Shown here piece by piece: positions 14,707-22,492 of a stretch of 64,000 bases of DNA (the first letter of the stretch is position 1; every line of letters starts with the position of its first letter). Source of the DNA: Paraburkholderia kururiensis JCM 10599 = LMG 19447 (GTDB lineage: Bacteria > Pseudomonadota > Gammaproteobacteria > Burkholderiales > Burkholderiaceae); NCBI RefSeq assembly GCF_003986935.1, contig NZ_RJZE01000006.1, positions 124,001 to 188,000 of the forward strand. The letters are read 5' to 3'. The position numbers were made by a program, and so were the translations under genes. Below the pieces are notes generated by a model, which had not been told where the DNA came from, did not search any database, and saw only the letters and a program-made list of their open reading frames with translations.

Positions 14707-17400
14707 ATGAAAACGCCAGCCACATCGCTCACGCTATTTCGACGCGCCAGTTCCGCGACTCGCGCCAGCCGCACGGGACGCATAAGCCGCCCCGCCATCA
14801 TCGTCTGCGCGGTGCTTGCCGCGTTCAACGTCGCAGCCTTGCCAGCGCTCGCGCAAACGCCGCCTGTGGCCCCCGGCGCAGCCGTCACGCAGGCAGGCGA
14901 CCCGCCCGGCCGTGTGGCGCGGCTCGACTACATGGCCGGTGCCGTGACTACGCAGCCCGCCGGTGCATCGGACTGGTCATACGCGCAGTTGAACCGGCCG
15001 CTCACCACCGGCGACCAGCTCTGGAACGACCGCAACGCGCGCTCCGAACTGCACATCGGCTCCACCGCGGTACGCATGGACGAACAGACGAGTCTCGACG
15101 TCCTCAACCTCGACGACACCTCGACGCAACTGAAGGTCGCGCAGGGCACGCTGTCCACCCACGTTCGCTCGCTGCCGCCCGGCAGCAGCTATGAGATCGA
15201 CACACCGAACCTCGCGCTCGGCGTGAACGGCCCCGGCGACTACCGCGTGGACGTCGCGCCCGACGGCAGCACCACTACCGTCACGGTGCGGCGCGGCAGC
15301 GCTACCGTGTACGGCGACGGCGGGCAGATGCCTGTCGAGGCGGGTCAGCAGGTCCAGTTCGCCGGTACGAACCTGCAGCAGGTCGCGGCGAGCGGCGCCC
15401 CCGCGCCCGACGTGTTCGACCAGTGGAGCGGCGCGCGCGACGCAGCCGAAGACCGCTCGGTGTCCGCGCGCTACGTCTCGCGCGAAATGCCGGGCTACCA
15501 GGATCTCGACGCGAACGGCTCCTGGCGCGACGACCCGCAGTACGGCGACGTCTGGGTGCCCAACGCCGTGCCCGCGGGATGGGCGCCCTATCACGACGGA
15601 CACTGGGTATGGCAAGCACCGTGGGGCTGGACCTGGGTCGACGACGCTCCGTGGGGTTTCGCGCCCTACCACTACGGCCGCTGGGCTTACGTCGACGACA
15701 CATGGGCCTGGGTGCCGGGTCCGGTCGTAGAGGCGGCGCCACCTGTCTATGCGCCGGCGCTGGTGGCGTTCGTGGGTGGCGGAGGCGGAGGCGTCGACTG
15801 GGGCGTGAGCCTCACGCTGGGCGGCGTGGCGGCGGCCGGGGTGGCGTGGTTCCCGCTCGGCCCCGGCGAGCCGTGGCATCCGCGCTGGTGCAACTGGAGT
15901 CCGCACTACTACGAACGGGTGAATCAGCCTGTTGTGATCAACAACTACCGCAACAACGTGAACATCACCAACATCACGAATGTTCACAACACGTACATCA
16001 ACTACCGGGCGCCGGGGGCCATCACGGCTGTGCCGGCCACGGCGTTCGTTCACGGACAGCCCGCGTCGCGGTTCGCGCAGAAGGTGGATCCGCGGCAGTG
16101 GCAACACGCGAGGATCGAATCGGGCACACCTGGCATCGCGCCAGTGCGCGAGAGTTTCGGCCCGGGTTTGCGCAACGCCGGGTTCCGACCGCCCGCGAGC
16201 GCGGGCGAGCGCCAGGTCGTCGCCACGCGGCGGCCCGTCGCGCCGCCGGCCTTCCACGACGCGCTCGCACAACGTGCGGCGCATGGCGGCGTGGTGCCGG
16301 GCGCGGGCGCGCCGGTGGTGAGGACTTCCGCGCCCGCGCATAGCGGGTTCATCGGCAACGTGCCGCGTAATCCGGCCGTGCAGGCGATTCCGAATGTGAG
16401 ACTCGTGCCGCCGCATTCGCCGACGCTGGCCGCCGCTGGGCCGGGGCATCAGCCGCCCATGAATGGACAAGCGGAACGAGCCGGACAACCGGGCGCGCAG
16501 CCCGGCATGCCGGCAGCGGGGGCCGGTCCTCAGGCAGCGCAACGGCCGGGCATGGGGGCCGTACCAGGCGGCAGCGCCCGGCCGCAGCCCGGTGCACCGA
16601 TGGCCGCGCTCGAGCGGCAGCCCCGGCCCGGCAACGGTGTGCCAAGGCCGCCACAACCCGGCGTGCGACCCGAGAACGGCATGCCGCGCGGCGCTGTTGC
16701 CGCCGGCGGCCAGCAGCCGCAGCCGGCCCAGGCAAACGCGCGGCGCGAGCCGGTCTGGACGCAACCCCACACGCCGATGGCGATGCAAGGGCAGCCGCGC
16801 GTCAACGGCGCACAAGCGGCGCCACAAGAATCGCGCATTGCACCTCAAGGCGGACAACCGATGCCCCGCACACCGGAGGCTGCGGGCCAGCAACGTCAGG
16901 CGTTTGCGCCGCAGGGCGGACAGCCGGTGCCGCATGCGCCGGAAGTGCAAGGCCAACAACGTCAGGCGCTCATGCCGCAAGGCGGCGCGCAGCCGCCGCA
17001 TGCGCCTGAAATGCGCGCGCAGCCGGGCGGCGGCCAGCCTCAGGTACAGCAGCCGCGCGAAACCGTCCGCGCGCCGCAGGCAGCGGCCCAGGCGCCGCGC
17101 CCGCAGTTTGAGCCGCGCGCTCCGATGGCGGCACCCCAGGTGCAGCAACCACGGCCAGAAGTTCGCGCACCGCAGGCAATGCAACCGCGTCCGGAAATCC
17201 GTCCACAGCCTCAGCCGCAACCGCGTGCCGAGTTCCGTCCGCAGCCTCAACCTCAGCCGCGCGCGGAATTCCATCCGCAACCTCAGCCGCAACCGCAGCC
17301 CCCGCCGCGTCAGGAATTCCATCCACAGCCGCAGGCCGTTCAGCCGCACGCCGCACCCGCGCCTGCAGCCGGCCAGCGCGACGAGCACCATCACGGCTAG
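14707..17400 (+). CDS. FecR-domain, Trp-rich (DUF6600-type) exported protein with Pro/Gln-rich tail
   Basis: An 897-residue exported protein. A signal peptide ends near ALAQT (about residue 47). Residues about 75-225 form a FecR-like domain (RVARLDYMAGAV, GDQLWNDRNARSELHIGS, NGPGDYRVDVAPDGST, VTVRRGSATVYG). Residues about 275-340 are a Trp/Gly-rich repeat block (WVPNAVPAGWAPYHDGHWVW, PWGWTWVDDAPWGFAPYHYG). From about 500 to the end the protein is low-complexity Pro, Gln, Ala and Arg with short repeats such as QPQPQPRAEF and PQGGQP. Unlike a canonical FecR it has no transmembrane sigma-regulator layout, so it is likely a surface or periplasmic structural protein. The role is unknown. Confidence 0.8.
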   Translation: MKTPATSLTLFRRASSATRASRTGRISRPAIIVCAVLAAFNVAALPALAQTPPVAPGAAVTQAGDPPGRVARLDYMAGAVTTQPAGASDWSYAQLNRPLTTGDQLWNDRNARSELHIGSTAVRMDEQTSLDVLNLDDTSTQLKVAQGTLSTHVRSLPPGSSYEIDTPNLALGVNGPGDYRVDVAPDGSTTTVTVRRGSATVYGDGGQMPVEAGQQVQFAGTNLQQVAASGAPAPDVFDQWSGARDAAEDRSVSARYVSREMPGYQDLDANGSWRDDPQYGDVWVPNAVPAGWAPYHDGHWVWQAPWGWTWVDDAPWGFAPYHYGRWAYVDDTWAWVPGPVVEAAPPVYAPALVAFVGGGGGGVDWGVSLTLGGVAAAGVAWFPLGPGEPWHPRWCNWSPHYYERVNQPVVINNYRNNVNITNITNVHNTYINYRAPGAITAVPATAFVHGQPASRFAQKVDPRQWQHARIESGTPGIAPVRESFGPGLRNAGFRPPASAGERQVVATRRPVAPPAFHDALAQRAAHGGVVPGAGAPVVRTSAPAHSGFIGNVPRNPAVQAIPNVRLVPPHSPTLAAAGPGHQPPMNGQAERAGQPGAQPGMPAAGAGPQAAQRPGMGAVPGGSARPQPGAPMAALERQPRPGNGVPRPPQPGVRPENGMPRGAVAAGGQQPQPAQANARREPVWTQPHTPMAMQGQPRVNGAQAAPQESRIAPQGGQPMPRTPEAAGQQRQAFAPQGGQPVPHAPEVQGQQRQALMPQGGAQPPHAPEMRAQPGGGQPQVQQPRETVRAPQAAAQAPRPQFEPRAPMAAPQVQQPRPEVRAPQAMQPRPEIRPQPQPQPRAEFRPQPQPQPRAEFHPQPQPQPQPPPRQEFHPQPQAVQPHAAPAPAAGQRDEHHHG
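17203..17340 (+). repeat. coding Pro/Gln repeat (QPQPQPRAEF-type)
   Basis: The 3' end of the FecR-domain gene encodes a tandem run of related units (RPQPQPQPRAEF, RPQPQPQPRAEF, HPQPQPQPQPPPRQEF). These are likely slippage-prone and variable between strains. Confidence 0.7.
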
Positions 17401-17432
17401 GCGGGGCTTTTCCGCGAAGGGAAAGTCTCACT

Positions 17433-17475
17433 TGCAAAAGAAAACGCCCGCTCCGCGATATCGCGAAGCGGGCGT
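17433..17475 (-). terminator. terminator for thyA
   Basis: ACGCCCGCT (17444-17452) pairs with AGCGGGCGT (17467-17475), and the inner CGCGATATCGCG extends the stem. On the minus strand the stem is followed by GTTTTCTTTT, giving a terminator about 155 bases after the thyA stop codon. Confidence 0.7.
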
Positions 17476-17629
17476 GATGCTGTGATTTACCAGCGGCGCG
17501 ACCGTTTCAGACCTGCAACGCAGCGGCGGGATGCCTGCGGCGCATCGGCGCAAGCCGGACGAACGGGACAAAAAGCAAGCCGCGCACAGCAGCGGCACGA
17601 GCGCAGCAGAAGCTGCGCTGCCCGTCGAT

Positions 17630-18601
17630 TCAAACGGCCATGGGCGCCGTCAGCGGCTCGTGATGCCGATACCCCACCAGCGAGAAATCAGATGGCTCGA
17701 TCTGCTCCAGCCATTGCGGCTCGTAGACGCCGGTCTGCGCGTAGTCGGGCACACGGTCCGAAATGGCGAGCCGCGGGCTCTCGTACGGCTCGCGCGTAAG
17801 CTGCTCGCGCAGCATCGGCAACTGGTTCTCGTAGATGTGCGCGTCGCCGATGAAATAGGTGAACCAGCGCGGTGTGTAGCCCGTCAGGCGACCCACCAGA
17901 TGAAGCAGTACCGCCCCTTCGGTGAGATTGAACGGCGTGCCCAGTCCCACGTCGTTGCTACGGATGTAGAGGCACAGCGAAATTTCGCGCCGCGCGGCGT
18001 TCGGCAGGAACTGGTACAGCAGATGGCAGGCCGGCAGCGCGATCTGGTCGAGCACTGCAGGGTTCCACGCATGGAACAGGATGCGGCGATCCGCCGGGTT
18101 TTGCATGATCGTGTCGAGACACTGGCGCAGTTGATCGACTGCCTTGTACAGCAGCACCTTCTGCGTGCCGTCCTCGGTGAACTGTGTCACCACCTTGAAG
18201 CCGCTCGCCTGCGCGTCGGCGAGTTGCGCCGTTGCGGATGCCTCGAGCACCTTGTAGGCCGGCCACCGGCGCCATTGCACGCCGTAGACGTCGCCCAGAT
18301 CGTCCGGCCCCTCGCGGTACGGATTCGCGAGCCACTGGGCGTTCTCGTTCGCGTTAGCGTCCCACACCTTGCAGCCGAGCGCGCGGAAGTCCGCGGCGCT
18401 GCGCGACGCGCGCAGAAAGCCCACGAGTTCGCCTACCGCCGACTTGAACGCCAGCTTCTTCGTGGTGACGGCGGGAAAGCCCTGCTGGAGGTCGAAGCGC
18501 ATCATCGCGCCCGGCATGCTGATGGTACGGATGCCGGTGCGGTTTTCCTGCCACGTGCCGGTGTCGAGAATCGTGCGGACGAGGTCGAGGTACTGTTTCA
18601 T
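17630..18601 (-). CDS. thyA: thymidylate synthase ThyA
   Basis: A 323-residue enzyme that methylates dUMP to dTMP using 5,10-methylene-tetrahydrofolate. The catalytic cysteine is Cys192 in [10 protein letters not shown]. The folate and dUMP sites are in [27 protein letters not shown], and [12 protein letters not shown]. It is longer than the ~264-residue Escherichia coli enzyme because of an internal segment (about residues 85-150), as in a known long subgroup of ThyA. Its usual partner folA is about 10 kb away, beyond the amyloid-like block. The call is secure. Confidence 0.96.
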   Translation of the reverse strand: MKQYLDLVRTILDTGTWQENRTGIRTISMPGAMMRFDLQQGFPAVTTKKLAFKSAVGELVGFLRASRSAADFRALGCKVWDANANENAQWLANPYREGPDDLGDVYGVQWRRWPAYKVLEASATAQLADAQASGFKVVTQFTEDGTQKVLLYKAVDQLRQCLDTIMQNPADRRILFHAWNPAVLDQIALPACHLLYQFLPNAARREISLCLYIRSNDVGLGTPFNLTEGAVLLHLVGRLTGYTPRWFTYFIGDAHIYENQLPMLREQLTREPYESPRLAISDRVPDYAQTGVYEPQWLEQIEPSDFSLVGYRHHEPLTAPMAV

Positions 18602-18789
18602 TCGGGGGCTTCCTTCGGGCCGGCGCGGCGCCGTTTGGATGAACTGAAGCCCCCGATTCTAGCAAGCGCGCGTGCGCCTCACCTGGCGCCGCCTTCGGCA
18701 TCGCTCATTGGGCATCGCACCCGACAGATCGCCCGGCATCCGCGTGCCCGAACGTCAGGCCATGCCGCGGTATGCCGCGTCATGCCCTC

Positions 18790-20181
18790 TCACAGATGCG
18801 GCACGCTCGCCGGCAAGTCCCCGCCCTGATGGCCGAGATCGCCCTCCATGTGGCGCATGCCATGTGCGCACAGCAGCCGGTACAGCGTGACGCGCGAGAT
18901 GCCGAGTTCCTGCGCGGCGTCGCCAAGCCGTCCGCGATGGCGCAAGAGCGCAAGCTCGATGGCCTGGCGCTCCGCCGCCTCGCGCGCCTGGGCGAGCGAG
19001 ACCGGCACGATCTCCACGTACTCCGAGAGTTCGAGGTCACGCGCCGTGATGGCACGGCCCTCCGACATCACGATGGCGCGGCGCACGCGGTTGATCAGCT
19101 CGCGCACATTGCCGGGCCAGCTGTAGTTGTGCAGCGCCGCGATGGCATCCGGCGAGAAGCCGCGCAGACGGCGGCTCGCGTCCTTGCGAAAGCGTTCGAG
19201 CATGTGCCGCGCGAGCAGCTCGATGTCCTTGCCGCGCGCGCGCAGCGGCGGCTCGTCGATCTGCAGCACGCACAGGCGGTGATAGAGATCCTGACGGAAG
19301 CGCCCTTCGATCATCGCCGTCTGCATGTCCACGTGCGTGGCCGAGATGATGCGCACATCCACGGGAATGGATTGATGCCCGCCCAGCCGCTCCACCTTGC
19401 CTTCCTGGAGAAAGCGCAGCAGGCTCGCCTGGCTTTCGAGCGGCAGGTCGCCGATTTCGTCGAGGAACAGCGTGCCGCCATTGGCCGCTTCCACGCGCCC
19501 GATCTTGCGCTGGTTCGCGCCCGTGAACGCGCCGCGCTCGTAGCCGAACAGTTCCGATTGCAACAGGTGCGGCGGAATGGCGCCGCAGTTGATGGGCACG
19601 AACGGGGCATTGCGTCGCGCGGAGCGCTCATGAATGGCGACCGCGGTCAATTCCTTGCCCGTGCCCGATTCGCCCGAAATGAAAACGGGCGCATCGGTCA
19701 TCGCAACCTTGCGGATGGAGCGGAAGAGCGCCAGCATCGCGTCGCACGAGCCGACCATTTCGCCCTCGGCGCCCGCGCCCGATTCGTTCGACGCCGGCTC
19801 CCCCAGCTCCACCATGCCGAACGCGTGGCCCACCGAATCCACCACGCGTTCGCCCGTCCACGGCATCGTTACATAGTCGAAACAGTAATCACGGACCAGC
19901 CGGCGCAGCGACGCGTCCTGCAGTTGCCCGGCCGTCGTGGCCGCCACCCAGCCCACGTTGGGCATGGTGAGGCACGACTCGAAGGTCACGATTTCATGCG
20001 GCTGAAAACGGCTGGCGAGGTCCAGCAGACCGCCCGCAGTGGCACCCGGGCGCACCGCGCGGCGCACGTCGCGCGCGCTTTCCACAACATCGACCTGCCA
20101 GCCACGGTCACGAAAGCGCGAACTCAACTCCGGGCTGGGGTTGCGGGTGACATAAACGAGTTGCCGTGTTGCGGGTTCCAT
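18790..20181 (-). CDS. sigma-54-dependent Fis-family activator (VpsR-like), divergent from the amyloid-like operon
   Basis: A 463-residue enhancer-binding protein. The N-terminal ~130 residues are receiver-like but carry no clear phosphorylation aspartate pattern ([20 protein letters not shown]). They resemble the VpsR/FleQ-type input domain. The AAA+ core has Walker A GESGTGKE (about 170-177), the sigma-54 contact loop GAFTGA (217-222), Walker [11 protein letters not shown] and the WPGNVREL block. The C-terminus is a Fis helix-turn-helix ([19 protein letters not shown]). It is transcribed away from the Fap-like genes across a 531-base shared control region. VpsR- and FleQ-type relatives respond to cyclic-di-GMP; that is family knowledge, not shown here. 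Confidence 0.9.
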   Translation of the reverse strand: MEPATRQLVYVTRNPSPELSSRFRDRGWQVDVVESARDVRRAVRPGATAGGLLDLASRFQPHEIVTFESCLTMPNVGWVAATTAGQLQDASLRRLVRDYCFDYVTMPWTGERVVDSVGHAFGMVELGEPASNESGAGAEGEMVGSCDAMLALFRSIRKVAMTDAPVFISGESGTGKELTAVAIHERSARRNAPFVPINCGAIPPHLLQSELFGYERGAFTGANQRKIGRVEAANGGTLFLDEIGDLPLESQASLLRFLQEGKVERLGGHQSIPVDVRIISATHVDMQTAMIEGRFRQDLYHRLCVLQIDEPPLRARGKDIELLARHMLERFRKDASRRLRGFSPDAIAALHNYSWPGNVRELINRVRRAIVMSEGRAITARDLELSEYVEIVPVSLAQAREAAERQAIELALLRHRGRLGDAAQELGISRVTLYRLLCAHGMRHMEGDLGHQGGDLPASVPHL

Positions 20182-20512
20182 TCTTCAGATCCTCTCGTCA
20201 ACGTGCGCCCGAAAATCCGACAGCACGCACCTGATTCTCCGGACATGCGGACGGGCGGCGGCATTTGCCTAATGGCAAAAAATACCGAACGACCATTCCA
20301 TTTCCTGTGGACTGCTGATACCCGAAAGCGGCATGTGTGCGTTCAAACGGCCGAATGCTGAGGTTTTTTAAAAATCGGCTCGTGTCAGGAGCTTACTATA
20401 CGCGTCGTTCGGGCAACAGCAAATATGCAAATAAAATCCTCGGAGCCCATATCCCGCAAGGCTGTGCGGCATGGCCGCATGTCTGACGAATTACATAAAA
20501 CGTTTTCTGCGC

Positions 20513-20537
20513 CATTACCATGATTACCCTGGTAATG
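20513..20537. promoter_or_regulatory. candidate upstream activator site, dyad CATTACCA / TGGTAATG
   Basis: Eight-base arms CATTACCA (20513-20520) and TGGTAATG (20530-20537) flank a 9-base spacer that itself contains another ATTACC half-site. The site lies about 140 bases before the sigma-54 -24 element, the usual distance for an enhancer of a sigma-54 activator. Confidence 0.55.
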
Positions 20538-20578
20538 TGACTGTCGCATTGCGAAATAAGCGGTATTTTCTTCCCGCC

Positions 20579-20594
20579 GTTTCAGTGCTGAAAC
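20579..20594. promoter_or_regulatory. perfect 16-bp dyad GTTTCAG-TG-CTGAAAC
   Basis: Perfect 7-base arms (20579-20585 and 20588-20594) with a 2-base centre, about 75 bases before the sigma-54 -24 element. It is a second candidate binding site for one of the flanking activators or for IHF/Fis-type partners. No known consensus is claimed. Confidence 0.5.
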
Positions 20595-20669
20595 GTTTCG
20601 GCGCGATTTCGGACCTGGGCCCGGGCGCCAATTTCAGCTTCTCCTGTCGCGTCAATGGTTTCCGCGCGA

Positions 20670-20685
20670 TGGCACACGTTTCGCT
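20670..20685 (+). promoter_or_regulatory. sigma-54 promoter for the amyloid-like operon
   Basis: TGGCAC-N5-TCGCT keeps the invariant GG (20671-20672) and GC (20683-20684) with the required 10-base gap. It differs from the TGGCAC-N5-TTGCW consensus at one position. The predicted start near 20696 leaves a 17-base leader holding the AGGGA ribosome site. The flanking genes encode sigma-54 activators, which supports the call. Confidence 0.7.
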
Positions 20686-20712
20686 AAACGTGGGCCACCA
20701 GGGAGAAACATC

Positions 20713-21198
20713 ATGCGACTCGTTGACTGCGTAGAACGATGCATTGCCAGGCGCGCTCCGCTCGTGCTCGCCGCCTCGCTAGCACTGCTATTTGCTGCGT
20801 CCTCTGCCTCGGCGCAGGAAGCCGCAGCCATCGCCTCACCCGACCCGGCGGTCGCCACCCTCGTGGACACACCGTCCGCAGCGGTGACGCCGCCGCAGAC
20901 GGTGGCCCAGGCCGACACCGGCAGGGCCCCCACCACCGCAGCCATCCTGTTCACGCGAGCAATGGCCGTTCCCGGCGCGACCACCTTGAGCGACATCCCG
21001 CTCGACGACCAGGTGCTCTCGCGTCAGCGCGGCGGTGCGGTGGGAATGATGATGGTCGCCGCCACGCCTCAACTGATGCGCGGCAACGGCGTGACGCTGT
21101 GGGACGAAATCGCCCCGCCCGCGCCGCTGCCCATTCCGGTGGACGCTGCGCGCGCCGCACAGAGCAACGTCACGACGTATCAGCGCAACGGCAACTAA
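20713..21198 (+). CDS. small exported protein, first gene of the amyloid-like operon (FapA-position)
   Basis: A 161-residue protein with a signal peptide (hydrophobic LVLAASLALLFAASSASAQ, cleavage near residue 35). The mature part is Ala/Pro-rich and then carries LDDQVLSRQRGG (residues 97-108) followed by a hydrophobic stretch AVGMMMVAATPQLM. The L-x4-L-x4-GG spacing matches leaders cut by C39-type peptidases, and the FapE-like protein of this operon has the related VDDNVLAAQTGKG. Being first in the operon it occupies the place of fapA, a periplasmic chaperone in Pseudomonas. No sequence identity to FapA is claimed. AGGGA ribosome site at 20700-20704. Confidence 0.8.
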   Translation: MRLVDCVERCIARRAPLVLAASLALLFAASSASAQEAAAIASPDPAVATLVDTPSAAVTPPQTVAQADTGRAPTTAAILFTRAMAVPGATTLSDIPLDDQVLSRQRGGAVGMMMVAATPQLMRGNGVTLWDEIAPPAPLPIPVDAARAAQSNVTTYQRNGN

Positions 21199-21272
21199 GA
21201 GCAATCAAGAGCCACTGGGCGAGGCATCGTGCGCCACGCGCCCACATCGCCCGCCAGTTTCGAGGAACCGAC

Positions 21273-21776
21273 ATGATCGCCTCATCTCCCGTGCCACGCC
21301 GCGGCGTCCCGTTTGCCGCGCTGCTGTGCGCACTCGCCAGCGCAGCCGCCGCAGCGGCAACGCCCGCGGCCGCGCAGCAACTCATGCAGCCCACCACGCA
21401 GCCTGGCAATCTCGTGATCGAGCGCACCATCACGCCGCGCGATGCGTTCGTGCCGGTACCGAAGAGTCAGGATCCCATCGCAGTCCAGGTGGAGACCTTC
21501 CCGCGCGCCACGTTCAACGGGGCCATGGCGTCCATGGCCACCGACCTCGACCTGAACGGCGCACACGGTTCGGGCGGCATTGCGGGCAGCGGCGTGCGCT
21601 CCACGCTTGCGAGCGTCGGCGGCATGGGGCAAGTGCTCGGCGCCACAGGCAACTCCGTTCCCGTGGGTGCGAACGCAACGGCGGGCGCAGGCCTCGCCGG
21701 TCTCGGCAGCTCGATCTCACAGACCGTGACGAGCGCGCTGGCGCCGCTCGGCGCCGCACTGGGAGCCACGAAATGA
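21273..21776 (+). CDS. exported protein of unknown function, amyloid-like operon
   Basis: A 167-residue protein with a long Ala-rich signal region (FAALLCALASAAAAAATPAA) ending near AAAQQ. The mature part starts QLMQPTTQPGNLVIERTITPRDAFVPVP and ends in a Gly/Ala/Leu-rich tail (GAGLAGLGSSISQTVTSALAPLGAALG). It lacks the amyloid repeat. Its stop overlaps the start of the next gene (ATGA), so the two are translationally coupled. It has no counterpart I recognise in the six-gene Pseudomonas operon, and may be a lineage-specific accessory or a second chaperone. Confidence 0.8.
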   Translation: MIASSPVPRRGVPFAALLCALASAAAAAATPAAAQQLMQPTTQPGNLVIERTITPRDAFVPVPKSQDPIAVQVETFPRATFNGAMASMATDLDLNGAHGSGGIAGSGVRSTLASVGGMGQVLGATGNSVPVGANATAGAGLAGLGSSISQTVTSALAPLGAALGATK

Positions 21777-22468
21777 GCGCGCCGCGCCTTCTGCATCGTC
21801 TTCTCTTCGCGACTGCCATCGATCGGCATGTTGGCTCAGGCCGCGCCGTTGGCCGTGTGCTCGGCCGCACGTTAGTCGCCTGCGCGGTGGCAGGCGCGAG
21901 CAGCGCGGCGAGCCTCGCCGCCCACGCGCAAACCGTGCCGGAGCGCGTCGACGCGCTCTCCGTGATCGGCAGCGCGGCGGTCGCTGGCGCGGTGGGCGTG
22001 GTCGCCGTGAACCAGGCGAGCGGCCTCGACAACGTTCAGGCGAACCAGGCGGTGGTCACGACCGGCGCGATGCCGATCGACCTCACGGCAAGCGCGCAAG
22101 GCGCGAGCGCCAATGCGCGCGCCACGAATGCGGCGAGCGTGATCGCGAGCAACGCATTTTCCAATGCCTCCGGCGTGATTCAGCTGAATCAGTCGGCAGG
22201 CGTAGCGAATCTTCAGCGGAACAGCGCCTTGATCGGCGCTGCTTCGGGTGAAGCGGAGATCGTATCGGATGGGGTGCTATCCGCTACGACCGCCAACGGC
22301 AGTGGGTTGGCCAGGTCCGTGGGAAGCCACGACGTGCAGCAGGCGTCCATCGGTGCGGGCGCTTTCGCCAACGTCAACGGCGTCTTGCAGATCAACCAGA
22401 CAGCCGGAGCAGGCAACGTCAGTTCCAACAGTTTTGTGCTCCGTCCCCCGGCGGGCACCTTTTTTTAA
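21773..22468 (+). CDS. fapB: FapB-like minor amyloid subunit with three imperfect repeats
   Basis: A 231-residue exported protein. The signal region ends near AAHAQT (about residue 53). Three repeats follow: GAVGVVAVNQASGLDNVQANQ (about 72-92), ASGVIQLNQSAGVANLQRNS (132-151) and VNGVLQINQTAGAGNVSSNS (201-220). All fit G-x4-NQ-x2-G-x2-N-x3-N. This Gln/Asn/Gly pattern in three spaced copies is the hallmark of FapB/FapC-type functional amyloid subunits. Size and position before the larger repeat protein suggest the FapB-type nucleator. Translation is coupled to the upstream gene. The name is by architecture, not by alignment. Confidence 0.75.
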   Translation: MSAPRLLHRLLFATAIDRHVGSGRAVGRVLGRTLVACAVAGASSAASLAAHAQTVPERVDALSVIGSAAVAGAVGVVAVNQASGLDNVQANQAVVTTGAMPIDLTASAQGASANARATNAASVIASNAFSNASGVIQLNQSAGVANLQRNSALIGAASGEAEIVSDGVLSATTANGSGLARSVGSHDVQQASIGAGAFANVNGVLQINQTAGAGNVSSNSFVLRPPAGTFF

Positions 22469-22492
22469 CTTGATGTTTTTCGGAGCGTAATC

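Larger units (their letters stand above)
20182..20712. promoter_or_regulatory. 531-base divergent control region of the amyloid-like locus
   Basis: The longest non-coding stretch in the window. Its middle (about 20270-20600) is clearly more AT-rich than its surroundings. It contains an inverted repeat TTTGCC-TAAT-GGCAAA (20264-20279) near the divergent activator gene, two dyads annotated separately (20513-20537 and 20579-20594) and a sigma-54 promoter at 20670. An open frame at 20471-20734 has no ribosome site and crosses these elements, so it was not accepted as a gene. Confidence 0.75.

Noticed and set aside
14977..17394. 805-codon minus-strand frame opposite the FecR-domain gene
   Set aside because: Arg/Leu-rich shadow caused by the Pro/Gln repeats on the plus strand; no ribosome site or motif.
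20471..20734. 87-codon frame inside the amyloid control region
   Set aside because: It has no ribosome site, runs through the promoter and dyads, and overlaps the first operon gene.
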